Positions 44,901 to 55,110 of a DNA stretch of 64,000 nt are shown piece by piece. The notes below the pieces were generated by a model that had not been told where the DNA came from, ran no database searches, and saw nothing but the letters and a program-made list of their open reading frames with translations. Source of the DNA: Amborella trichopoda (taxonomy: Eukaryota > Streptophyta > Magnoliopsida > Amborellales > Amborellaceae); contig NW_006494942.1 in NCBI RefSeq assembly GCF_000471905.2, forward strand, positions 200,234 through 264,233. The letters run 5' to 3'. Positions within the stretch are counted from its first letter, which is position 1. Every line of letters begins with the position of its first letter. The position numbers and the translations under genes were made by a program.

Positions 44901-46403
44901 TTGGACGACCAAGATGAAGATCAAGAGAGCCAAGAGTCTAAAGAAATCTCTCAACCTGAGGAACTCACTTCCCATGTTGAGAAATTCAATAAGACGTTCG
45001 ACGGTGACCCAACGGCTATTATCGAAGAGACGATCGATGTAAACCTAGGAACTGAGAAGGACCCAAGGTTAACTAAGATTGGAACCTCCCTATCTCTTGA
45101 GGAGCAAGAAAATATGACTTTCTTTCTCAAGGAATATCGCAATGTCTTCGCCTGGTCATACGATGATATGCTAGGGTTAGATCCCACATTAGTGCAACAT
45201 CACCTAATATTCAATGAAGGGGCGAAGCCTGTAAGACCGAAACTTTAACGTCAAAGACCCACCTTGAGCTCAAAATTAAAGAAGAAATCGATAAATTGCT
45301 CAAGGCGAAGTTCATTACCCCCATCGATTACTTAGAATGGTTGGCCAACATAGTTGTCGTACCCAAGAAAGATGGGAGGATCCGAGTAAGTGTCGACTAC
45401 CAAGACCTCAACAAGGGATGCCCAAAGGGAAATTTTCCATTACCAAATATAGATGCCTTGGTCGACAACACTTCGGGGCACGAGATGTTGTCATTCATGG
45501 ACGGCTTCTCAGGTTACAACCATATCCTCATGACAAAAGAAGACCAAGCCATGACTTCATTCATTACACAATGGGGAATTTACTGCTAATGTGTCATGCC
45601 CTTTGGCCTAAAAAATGCAGGGGCAACTTATCAGCGGGCAATGACTAGCATTTTCCAATACTTAATGCATACCATTATGGAAGATTATGTCAAAGAGATT
45701 CTGGTCAAGTCGAAGACCTGGTCTGATCATCTCACCAACCTGAGAACCATTTTCAAATGACTCTGAAAACATCAACTCAAACTCAATCCACAGAAATGTG
45801 CCTTTGAAGTTGAATCTGACAAATTACTAGACTTTATAGTAAGCCAAAAGGCATCGAGGTGGACCCATTCAAAATACGAGCCATCATTGAAATGCTCTTT
45901 CCCCAGAACATCAGAGAAATTCCTGGGGTTCAAGGTCGCATACAAGCCATAAGGCATTTTATTTCACAACTGGCAGATAAGTGTGCCCCATTCAATAGAC
46001 TCCTTAATAAGGATACCCCATTAATATGGAATAATGAATGCCATGAAGCTTTCGATCAAATCAAGGAGCACTTTATCAAACCTTCGATCCTGAGTTCTCC
46101 TACTCCAGATAAACCCCTATTCCTATACATATCTGTGAAAGACATTATATCTCGTCTAATACAATCAATCTCATCTCAAAAATTGACCTACTCAAGTACC
46201 TATTGGAAAGACCAGTCCTTAATGGAATTTTGGCGAAGTGGAGAATGCTATTGAGCGAGTTCGAGATCGAATATGTCACTCAAAAATCGGTCAAAGGACA
46301 AGCCATCGCTGACCACTTGGCTAAACATGCACCGCCGAACAACACTCCTGTCAACATTGATCTCCTTGATGATAACCTCTTCACAATTGAGGACTCAATT
46401 TGA
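44901..46403 (+). pseudogene. RT and truncated connection RNase H of element 2
   Basis: Lead-in FFLKEYRNVFAWSYDDMLGL, then LLKAKFITPIDYLEWLANIV, DGRIRVSVDYQDLNKGCPKG, MLSFMDGFSGYNHILM and VMPFGLKNAGATYQRAMTSI. The catalytic YVDD is YVKE (45686-45697), so both aspartates are lost. The thumb follows with stops (45760-45860), then IRHFISQLADKCAPFNRLLN and TPLIWNNECHEAFDQIKEHF. After PLFLYISVKD the connection domain is interrupted, and reading resumes in another frame at LLKYLLERPVLNGILAKWRM and SVKGQAIADHLA, so part of the RNase H fold is deleted. Frameshifts fall near 45248, 45589 and 46140. Confidence 0.9.
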
Positions 46404-46961
46404 GAGCTATACTTCGATGGTGCAAGGAACGAATACGGGTCAGGTGTAGGAGTCATACTATGCTCACTTGAGAAGATTTTAATGCCAACAACCATCAGAT
46501 TAAATTTTCCATGCACCAATAACGTTGTTGAATATGAAGCCTTGATAGCTGGGCTCGAGAATGCCATAGGATTGAAAATCCAGAAAATACGAGTGATTTG
46601 TGACTCCTTACTCATCATAAACCAAGTTCAAGGGATTTGGAAGGTCAAAGAAGAAAAGCTCAAACCCTACCAAGAAAACATGGAAAAGATGATCCCATAT
46701 TTTAAGAAAATCACATTTCAGCACGTAACTAGGGAAAATAATCGATTCGTTGACACCCTTGTCACCCTTGCTTTTATGGTTGATATTCCTCTAGAAATCA
46801 CCACACTGCCATTCTACATCAGGAACAAACGTGACCCTTCCCCACCAAGGATCGAAGAAGAAGTAGAACAAGAAAATGAGAACGATGGGGAAGTGTCTCT
46901 TGTGGCTGCAGATGAGCTAGTTAAAGCAAAACCATGGTTCCACGATGTTCTGTCCTGCTGA
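46404..46961 (+). pseudogene. Archaeal-type RNase H of element 2
   Basis: The domain would remove RNA from the RNA-DNA hybrid. ELYFDGARNEYGSGVGVILC (first Asp), NNVVEYEALIAGLENAIGLK (Glu), IRVICDSLLIINQVQG (Asp) and HVTRENNRFVDTLVTLAFM (last Asp) are all in order in one frame, so the four acidic positions look intact. An acidic tail (EEEVEQENENDGEV) leads to the stop at 46961. One in-frame stop upstream (46402) separates it from RT. Confidence 0.85.
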
Positions 46962-48171
46962 AAGATGGGTTATACCCCAAAAGAGCCACCAAAAGGATAA
47001 AGAAGCCCTTCAAAGGTTTTTATGGGATTCTTAATAAGAGGTGATCTCCTGTTCAAGAAATCCTTTGATGGCATTATTCTACGTTATCTCGATCAGTCAA
47101 AAATCGACCAAGTACTAACAGAGCTACACAATGAAGGTGGTCATTCTGGAGTAGCTGCCTTAACACATAAAATCAGGCGCTAAGGCTATTACTGGACCAC
47201 ACGGCTGAAGATTGTTGGAAGTTCATTAAGAGGTGTCCCAAATGTCAACTTTAAGGAGACCTCATCCATACACCGTTCGTACCACTTAACTCAACACCGC
47301 TCGTATGGCCCTTTGTTATGTGGGGATTTGATATCATTGAAATGCTATCACTAAAAGCCTCAGACCACCATTTTATATTAATGGCTACGTAGTACTTTAC
47401 CAAATGGGTAGAGGCCGCATCATTTATCAAAATTGAAAGACAACATGTTGTTTGTTTCATAAAGAACAACATTGTATTCGGATTCGGTGTTCCTGAGTCA
47501 ATCATTACTGACAATGGATCCAATTTCAAAAATGAAAAGGTCACTAAGGTGTGCAAAAAATTCAAGATAGCACAAAAATTCTCCATACCTTACTACCCTC
47601 AAGGAAATGGACAAACAGAGGCCACAAATAAAGGACTTCTCAAATTATAGATATAATAATAGAAGGTGGCAAAGATTGACACGAAAATCTTAATAACGCA
47701 CTATGGGCCTACCGGACAACTGAGAAGACTCCTACTAGCATGACCCCATACTCATTGGTGTATGGTATGGAAGCAGCGCTACCCATTGAAGTTGAGATAC
47801 CATCTATCGGAGTACTCATTCATAAAAATTCAAATGAGGAACAAAAGATCAAAGCACGAATCGCTGCCCTCATTAATTTGGATGAAAGACTACGAGTAAC
47901 AAAAAATATCGTTGCTTACCAGTGTAGAATCGAGAGGGCATACCAAAGAAAAGTTGTTCCTCAATAATTTCGAGAAGGAGACATGGTACTCAAGAAAATC
48001 TTCCACACTCCTGCAAATCCACACCCTTTAAGCAAGTTCAAACCTAATTGGGAGGGACCATTTGTGGTTACCCTAGTGCACGTAGGAAATTCTTACAAGA
48101 TTAAGAATCAGGAGGGGTACGAGCTCAACGACCTCATTAATGTGTTGTATCTCAGAAAATACTACCCGTAA
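46962..48171 (+). pseudogene. Integrase of element 2, DDE kept, frame broken
   Basis: The N-terminal part reads DGIILRYLDQSKIDQVLTEL and HNEGGHSGVAALTHKIR, then a stop. The core has MWGFDIIEML (Asp codon 47330-47332), FGFGVPESIITDNGSNFKNE (Asp codon 47510-47512) and YYPQGNGQTEATNKGLL (Glu codon 47618-47620), so the catalytic triad survives. Stops or frameshifts occur near 47183, 47250, 47391 and 47648. The C-terminal part reads TPYSLVYGMEAALPIEVEIP and later KPNWEGPFVVTLVHVGNSY to LYLRKYYP and the stop at 48169-48171. Confidence 0.9.
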
Positions 48172-49446
48172 CAGGCTCAAAAGAGTGGTGAAAACCTGAA
48201 AAGGAACCAGAAAGAAAGAAAAAGAAAAAGAAAAAAAAAAGAAAAAAGAAAATGGATGTGTTGAAAACCTGAAAAGGCATCACGGGTATTAAAAAAAAAA
48301 ACGAATATAAAAATCTCCAAATAGGACCTTTCGATTAAAAACACTCAAGTACAAACAAGTACTTGCAAGTTCCAACAATACTGCATAAACAGACCCTGAG
48401 GATGAAGATTCCTCTTAAACCCTATAGGTTCCCAACAGAACCAACTCAGAAAGATGTGGGAGGTTGACATGAATGGAAAATGACGAGCGCTGGAAAAATG
48501 TCGAGAGTTTTCTATGGTGGAAGCCCGACAAGAATCTAGAGAACTCTTCATGGACCTGCGAAGCGCAGGATGAAAGCTCTAAAGGTAAAAAGACAACTTC
48601 GAGACTTTTGAGTTCTCGTGATCCCACAAAGAAAATCCTTTCATCATCTTTGGGTAAAACATGATAAAGAAAATGACCACCAAAGGGGTCACAGGTGGCA
48701 AAAGTGTAAAGCCTGTCCCTTTTGAAAATGCTTTTCAAATTGACTTTCAAATCATCCATTTTCAAAAACAAAACTCTTTTAGAAAGGACTTCCTCCATCA
48801 CTATAAGAGGCTAAACTATTAGTCAATCGAGCCTCGTTCTCGAAGCCAACTTCGTACGTCTGTTATGAAGGCTTGAAACTTGCCAGGCACCCCATGGCTA
48901 TATGAGGGTAACTACAAACTACCACATATCAGAGATGAGTGAACCTCGCCAATGATAAAATTGGCTAGTCTGGGAGCATCATTCTCTCAGCTGGATCCCT
49001 TGAGGCAAAATGAGGCAAGCTCATCCTTGTGTGTGCATATGATGACCCAATAGTCGGAAATTCGAGATAAAAATCCTACAACTAGGGGGCTGAATTTGTA
49101 AAAATTTAATTTGAAAAGTGTGTGCAAAGAAAGTCTCCCACTATGCTTCGGCGAATCAATTGCACACGTACAAGTTAAAAGACCCCCCAACTGGGGCAAT
49201 AAAAAAAAAGACGAGAGATCAAGCATAATAGAAAATAAAATTTCGGGTATCTTAAAATTCTAACTTTATTCATCTATTGAAAATGGACTTATTACATGCA
49301 TTTACGCAAATTAAACTTGGTCCTATGATTGAAATTCCTACTGTCCTAACAGACTGCAACAAAAATAAGACTACTGAAAAACAATGCGATCATGAGATCA
49401 ACTTATTCATGCCAATAAAATAATAAAGAAAAGAAATTATTTTGGT
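48172..49446. other. 3' region of element 2 between integrase and antisense gene
   Basis: It starts with an A-rich GAAA tract (48215-48260). A minus-strand frame of 128 codons (48415-48801, MMEEVLSKRVLFLKMDDLKV...) lies downstream of the antisense PMD-like gene. It matches no family I know and could be a further decayed exon or chance. Confidence 0.4.
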
Positions 49447-50204
49447 TATTCAGTCTTCGGTTTTGGATCAACATCCTTCTCTTTGAGTTCTGCCACGAGG
49501 GCCGCCTATTGAGCCAATTCAACCTTTGCATCTTCTAGATTGATGCCAGAAACACCCTCATTCAATTTGACTCACTTATTTGAAGAAGAGGCATCGTCTT
49601 CCCTAGAAGACATGAGTCCCTGAGTAACAGCAGAATGGTCGTCATGAAGTCTCAAAGATTTGGGACATAATGGATGAGGACAGGCACGTTCTTACCAGAA
49701 ATTGTAGTTGGACGTGGTCGTGGGCTTGTCTTGCTTGACCAATCCCTCACTAGACGAAGACTTCTTTCCCTTCCACGACAAATTAGCCTTGACCATAAGA
49801 GTGGAAGAATGCCGTCGAAGTGGAAAGATAGGGTGACGACCGATCACTTCCCCAAGAGAAGTGTAACTCTGAGTATGGTGAAACTGGTGAAGCACCGTTT
49901 GAGGGAAATACCCCTCTGTGAAGTGCTGCCCAACCAAAATAAGACATGAATGCCCCATAGCAGGCAACAATAGGGAAATATCTTCAAGTCCCCTGATCAC
50001 CCAATCAAAGGATGACAACTCATCAAGAATCTTGCGATAATGGTTGACGTCATGAAGCCGGGTGGTATCATTGACATACGCCAGTCCCAAAGCGGTAGAT
50101 ACAGTCGTCGTTGATCGAGGAGGGTCGACAATAGTGATGTCTTCATAAGCCCAAATATGCAGAAAATAAGAGTCAAAAGCATCCCAAAAAGTTACAAGAT
50201 AAGA

Positions 50205-50395
50205 ACCCAGGACCTCGAAATCATCTGGGACAAATTGGTTTGGGTGACACTGGAAGTTTCGCCCAACTCAAGCCCTCTTGGTTCAGTCTGGGCCTTTTCC
50301 AGTTAATTCCTGTTGCAGAAATATGGGTTATAGAGCCCAAAACCAGACAAAAAATGGAGTTCCAGGGGAAAAATAAAATAAAATTGTGTTAAAAA
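50205..50395 (-). other. Probable intron in the antisense PMD-like gene
   Basis: TTTGCAG|GTATAT at about 50395 (minus strand) interrupts the domain between GTVLFC and GSYLVTFWDAFDSYF. Several acceptor-like AGs lie before 50205, and none I tried keeps the frame perfectly. A hairpin unit (50241-50265) is inside. Confidence 0.4.
50241..50265. repeat. Hairpin unit 4 within the probable PMD intron
   Basis: TGGGTGACAC, loop TGGAA, GTTTCGCCCA: the same 10-5-10 design as the other units, with one substitution in each arm. Confidence 0.75.
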
Positions 50396-51445
50396 ATATA
50401 CCTGCAAAACAGGACAGTGCCTTCAATAAATCGGTCACCTCGCATGGCCCGGTCATGAAGACCCCAGTAAATGCCCACCAACACGGTCGGAACAATGGTG
50501 TAACCCGCTAGTTCCCAGAAAGCATGGACTAAAGGAATAAGGGAACTGCGAACCGTTTGATGACCACTCGAAAAAAGAACGGAGCCCAACATCATAAAAA
50601 GAAAAATACGGATCTGTTTGGCAGCTCAAGATTGCTCTCGTTTTTTAACCAGCAACTCCATAGCAACCCACTAACCATGTGAAGAATAAGAAGCCCCCAA
50701 TAGTTCCACACTCATGATAGAATGGTCGTCGGTGGCAATAGAAGGTTTATGCAATCCTGGCTAGGTTCAAGCTAGAGATCCTGACAACTTCCTCTAAAGT
50801 TGGCATTGTCTCACTTGTTGGAAGGAAGAAGGTGTTTGTTTGGTAGTTGAACCTCTCAACAAGAGCTTCAAGGAGTGGAAAGTTCACATGGCAAGAGGCC
50901 ATGCTTAAGATGCCTATCATCTAAATTGAAGCCAGAAATGTCATAAGCTCTGGCCACTGCCCAGCAAAAAGAAACCAATCCTGGAACCAGGGTCCGATGA
51001 TAGGAAAGCCATTGACGCATCAAGGAACTTCACCCGATCGAAGGCCTTGCGAGATATGAGAGGGCATACCTTCAGGGAAGTACTTAACCCTAAGAAAAAG
51101 GGGGGAATCCTCCTCCTCTCTCCCATTGTCAATCCGCCAGAAAACCTTCCCCTTGCCCTTTGAGATCGCGCTATTCTTCCTACGAGCCATGAAAACCTGA
51201 AGATGAGAGCAAGAAAAATCTGTAAAAACAGAGGGAAGATGATGACAAAGGGAGAGGATGAGGATGGGAGGAAGAAAATTTAGTTTGAAAGATGAAAGAA
51301 GAATGGGAAGGGGAATGATTTTTATAGAAAAAAAGAAATCCGATCCAAAAAGCGTCCTATAGTTATCCACTTCAGCCAATAACTGGTTTAGACAACCGTA
51401 AATATCAGAAAAATGATAATTATCAATTTTGGGGGTTGGAGGTTT

Positions 51446-51834
51446 AGGTGACACACCTCGTGTCGCCCGGGTGATCTACGAGTGTCGCCCACATGTTTTT
51501 TTTAAAAAAAGGTTTTTAATCCCTTTTCCTTAATATTTGTTTTTTTTTTTGATGGGCGACACAAGGCGTGTCGCCCAGCCTGTGAGGGCGACACTCCTCG
51601 TGTTTCATGAGTGACACCATTGGTGTCGCCCATATATATTTTTGCCAAAATTTTATTTTGTAATTTTCCATGTTTCCACTCAAATAAAAAAGAAAAAAAA
51701 AATTTATGGAGCGACACGCCTAGTGTCACCCAGCCTATGTGGGCGACACTATTCGTGTCACTTTTCTAGCAAAACGCAGTTAATAATAAAAAAAAACGTT
51801 TTTTTTTGCTGGGCGACACCAGTCGTGTCGCCCA
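51446..51834. repeat. Hairpin cluster 5 (seven units or part-units) upstream of the antisense PMD ORF
   Basis: Units at 51446-51470 (loop ACCTC), 51471-51492 (partial), 51553-51577 (AAGGC, perfect arms), 51585-51609 (TCCTC), 51608-51632 (CATTG), 51707-51732 (GCCTA), 51740-51764 (TATTC) and 51810-51834 (CAGTC, perfect arms). Linkers GCCTGTGA and GCCTATG join the pairs. If the exon 1 model is right, all lie in intron 1 of the antisense gene. Confidence 0.85.
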
Positions 51835-52135
51835 AAAGTTTTTTCTAGAAAATTCCCCCACTTAATTTTAGGGACTTCCGGGAACCAAATATTGTTTTGT
51901 CTTGTGTTCTTGCAAATGTTTTCCAAAAATTTTAAAACATTTTTTATTAATATTTAATAAAAAGAAAATGCTCCTCGATGGCATGAGCTTAAACTGCCAA
52001 CCAATTTTCCAAAAATAAATATAAAAAAATTCAAAAAATATGATAAAAAAGAAAACGCTTCCCAATGACATGAGCTTAAACTGTCGACAAGTTTTCTAAA
52101 AAAATAAAAATTTCATAAGTCATACTCGCTCTCAC

Positions 52136-52279
52136 CTCCAGAGCAGGAGGTTGAGGAGAGGATTGCGATTCTTTCTCATTCATAAGAGGCTCCTCGTCCT
52201 CAATAACCATAAGGTCCCTACTTGAAGAAGCCTGCCTCTTGGCAGCTTTAAAAGCCATGGCCGATCGTCGAGAAGACAT
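52136..52279 (-). pseudogene. Probable first exon of the antisense PMD-like gene
   Basis: A 48-codon frame starts ATG 52277-52279 (MSSRRSAMAFKAAKRQASSS) and ends CTGGAG|GTGAGA, a textbook 5' splice site, at 52136/52135. The best acceptor is TCTTCAG|GTTTTCATGGCT with its first exon base at 51196. Joining them is in frame (...A-L-E-V-F-M-A-R-R...). The removed stretch would be 939 bp. The exon-intron model is inference, and an independent start at 51190 is the alternative. Confidence 0.45.
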
Positions 52280-53244
52280 TTGTTTGACGACACTAATTAT
52301 CGCTAAAGGGAGGATTATCGCCGTCTGCCGCTAGGAGGGATTCGCCACCTCGGGATCCACCGAGGGTTATTACCATCCCATGACCAAGGCATATTAATGC
52401 CTCCTTCTAGATGTTAGCATGTGTCGCACGCGCTTCCCTTGAAATATGAGCACGCCGCCTAACACTCGCGGCATGGCCTGTCACCACGTGCAGAGGGCAA
52501 CTGTCCACCTTCTCTCCCCCAACCCTTCGGGTTCCCAATGGCGTTTCCCCACCTTGCAGGGAATCCACCTCGGTCAACTGGAAAACCCCTTCAGCACCTT
52601 CCACTCGCTGCCAGAATCAACAAAAAACCACTGGAATCCCCAGAAGGCTTCCCTGAGACCTTGCAGATCTCCTTTCTCCCTGCTCTTCCCACTTCAGTGA
52701 GTTCACCACCAACTCACCATAATTCCGTTGAGTTCCCGGTGAGCCCAGTATTGTTCTCCATCCTCCTCTGATAACCATAGGACCTATAGAACCCTCTGAA
52801 CTTGCTACAATCTCCCCTTCAGCAGTAGAATGACTAGAGAAGCATTCAAACCCCGGCAGAGCACCTCTGAAAATCTTGCAAAGGCCTCGAGAAGCCCTGT
52901 TCCTAGCTCAGAAAGCGTCGAAACTTCCCGAAAAGGTGTGCACAACACTTCATGACCTCCCGAAGCTCGTCTGAAAAGCTTCTAACCGCCTGTCTTTGAA
53001 AATTTTGGCCGCGAAATTCTTGCTAGAAAACCTTTGCCAAGAGCTTTAGCGCTCCCACTCTAAAAACCCCTTCTACTGTTTTACCCTTTGATAAAATAGT
53101 AAAGTGGGGTTTTTCCCCCTTCTATAGCCAGCAGTGCCGTAAACTTCCCTCGACAAACATGAAATGACACTCCAGTCCCCAGTTCTTGGCGGCTATAAGA
53201 CCAGGCCAGAGGAGGTCAAGCCTAAGACACGAGAGGGCTATCAG

Positions 53245-53450
53245 CGTGCGCCTTCGTCAAGGGCCATCACCGCGTGCCTTCGCCAAAGGCCATCACCGCG
53301 CACCCTCATCAAAAGGTCATCACCGTGCACCCTTGTCAAAGGGTCATCGTCGCGTGCCTTTATTAAGGACCATCGCCGCATGCGTCGTCAAAAGATCTAT
53401 CGACGCGTGTTTTGCCAAGGGCCACTGCTGCACGCTTCACCAAGGGGCCT
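53245..53450 (+). repeat. About 31-bp tandem repeat in copy C
   Basis: Six or seven units of the form 'gcgtgccttcgtcaagggcc' plus ATCACC. They give Arg/Ser/Pro-rich open frames that are not genes. Confidence 0.75.
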
Positions 53451-53619
53451 AACGCCTCGTGCGTCATCTAACACTTAGTGCCACGCGCACGCCATGACAC
53501 TCTCAGCTGGACCATCATCCTATACTCTCAGGAAGTTCATCCCCTGCACCACAGCCTCACTCCTCGAGGGGTCCAGCCTCCGGTGACGGCTCCGTTCCCC
53601 ATGGAGTCAAATTCCTTCA

Positions 53620-54310
53620 CCACTCCATAGTCCAGATGAACAACTTTAAACTGCACGGCCCGAACTATAAGATCTTAAACTGTAGTGAAGGTCTAGTTGC
53701 ACGACCCTAAACTACATAGTCCTTGTCACACGACTCAAAACTGTATGTCCACGGGCCGAACTATATGACCTTAAACTATAGCAAAGGTCTAGTTGCACGA
53801 ACTTGAACTACACAGTCCTTGTCTCACGAGTCAAAACTGTACGACCACGATCCAGATGCATGGCCCTAAACTGCATGATCCGAACTATAAGACATTAAAC
53901 TATAGTGGTGGTCTAGTTGTACGACCTTAAATTACATAGTCCTTGTCGGACGACTCTAAACTGTATGACCACGATTTGAACTATATGTCCTTAAACTGTA
54001 GCGAAGGTCTAGTTGCACGACCCTAAACTGCATAGTCCTTATCGCACGACTCAAACCTGTACGACCACGGTTCGACCTATATGACATTAAACTGTAGCGA
54101 AGGTCTACTTGCACGACCTTAAACTGCATAATCCTTGTCTCATGACTCAAACTGCATGAGCACGGTCCATGCTGCTTGACCTTAAACTGCACAGCCATGG
54201 TTCAAACTATACGACCTTAAACTATAGAGAGCTAGTTGCATGACCTTAAACTGCACGATCCTAGTTGCATGACTTTAAACTGCATAGCCATGGTCCAAGA
54301 TACAAGACCC
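53620..54310 (+). repeat. ACCTTAAACT array in copy C with 96-bp higher-order unit
   Basis: GGTCTAGTTGCACGACC-like starts lie at 53691, 53787, 53911, 54007 and 54102, so steps are 96, 124, 96 and 95 bp. Each 96-bp unit holds four diverged monomers of about 24 bp: TTGCACGACC, TAGTCCTTGTCGCACGACT, GTACGACCACGGT and CTATATGACCTTAAACTGTA. The 124-bp interval has one extra monomer. Confidence 0.85.
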
Positions 54311-54795
54311 TAAAACTATAACGCATGACACAACAAAGGGTCCATACACACAAGTCCAATCGAGAGATAGAACACCTCATTGTTGAAAGGGTATTTCATC
54401 AACATCCCTAGTGGAGTAAGATGTGTGCAAGAGTCATACCTACCCCTTTAACCCCTAATGGGTTTGTTTCACACCAACATCCCAATAAGAGTCACGTCTT
54501 ACTACGACCCATTATCCCCAGGGAGTTTAGAGCCCTTCTTATCCTCTCAACCCTCATGAGCTTCATCTATGTTATGGCCTGTCATCCTTAGCAGAGTCAC
54601 ATGCATGCCATTGCCCATTATCCCCAAGAAGTCACATGAGACCTCCTAATCCCTGGTGAAGTCACGTCCGTCTGCCACTCCCCGAGTGTTGCCATCTCTC
54701 TCTAAAGCTTTCACTTGTGTATAGCCTTAACTATCTCTATCCCAGGGAGTTAGATTGCTGCTCACAACCCATCCCCCATGTAGCTTTACCTACAT
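54311..54795 (+). other. Copy C segment without genes
   Basis: 'ccccaatgggagtca'-like motifs recur as in copy A 13131-13589. No coding evidence. Confidence 0.45.
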
Positions 54796-55110
54796 GACCG
54801 CCCACAAACTAGTCCGTACTGCATGACCTTAAAGTGCACAACCCAGGTCTATGGTGCATGACCTTAAAGTGCACAGCCCTGGTCCATGCTGCATGACCTT
54901 AAACTGCATAGTCATCGTCAAAAATATATGACCTTAAACTGTAGCGGAGGTCTCATTGCACGTCCTTAAACTGCATGGTCCTAGTTGCATGACTTTAAAC
55001 TGCATAACCACGGTCCATCTCTATGACCCTAAACTATAATGCACGTCCAGACCACATGACGTTAAACTGCTTTGCCCAGGTTCATGAGGCATGACTTTAA
55101 AGATGCCCTC
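54796..55110 (+). repeat. Second ACCTTAAACT array in copy C
   Basis: Monomers such as 'gctgcatgaccttaaactgc' recur to the segment 'cacatgacgttaaactgctt', which also closes the array in copies A and B. Confidence 0.8.

Larger units (their letters stand above)
49447..51196 (-). pseudogene. Antisense PMD-like gene of element 2, main part
   Basis: Plant mobile domain (aminotransferase-like PMD) proteins such as MAIN/MAIL1 are host silencing and growth factors, and PMD domains also occur in plant transposons. From ATG 51190 (MARRKNSAISKGKGK) it reads LEALVERFNYQTNTFFLP then TSETMPTLEEVVRISSL, close to the PMD signature LVERW..ETHTFHLP.GEMT.TLEDV. Then come LVHAFWELAGYTIVPTVLVG, LHDRAMRG..FIEGTVLF, FDSYFLHIWAYEDITIVDPP and EGYFPQTVLHQFHHTQSYT, in the PMD order. 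A charged tail ends PKPKTE at 49447. Stops near 51018, 50930, 50750, 50670 and 49692 make it a pseudogene. A probable intron lies about 50205-50395. Confidence 0.65.
38049..52290 (+). mobile_element. Element 2: Tat-type Ty3/gypsy retrotransposon with antisense gene
   Basis: A second family: 5' LTR (38049-39054), primer-site-like sequence, long leader, gag, protease, RT, partial RNase H, archaeal-type RNase H and integrase (to 48171). A 4-kb 3' region follows, with a PMD-like gene on the opposite strand. No 3' LTR matching 38049-39054 was recognised before copy C begins near 52430, so the right end is approximate. Stops and a changed RT active site mean it is not autonomous. Confidence 0.75.

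Noticed and set aside
48415..48801. 128-codon minus-strand frame as a separate gene
   Set aside because: No recognisable domain and no sign of conservation available here. Mentioned only as part of the element 2 3' region.
38343..51834. CRISPR-like reading of the 25-bp palindromes
   Set aside because: Spacing is irregular, there are no unique spacers or cas genes, and the genome is a plant's. They are hairpins, not an array.
53164..53478. Plus-strand frames of 88-104 codons rich in Arg, Pro and Ser
   Set aside because: They are read-throughs of the 31-bp tandem repeat in copy C.
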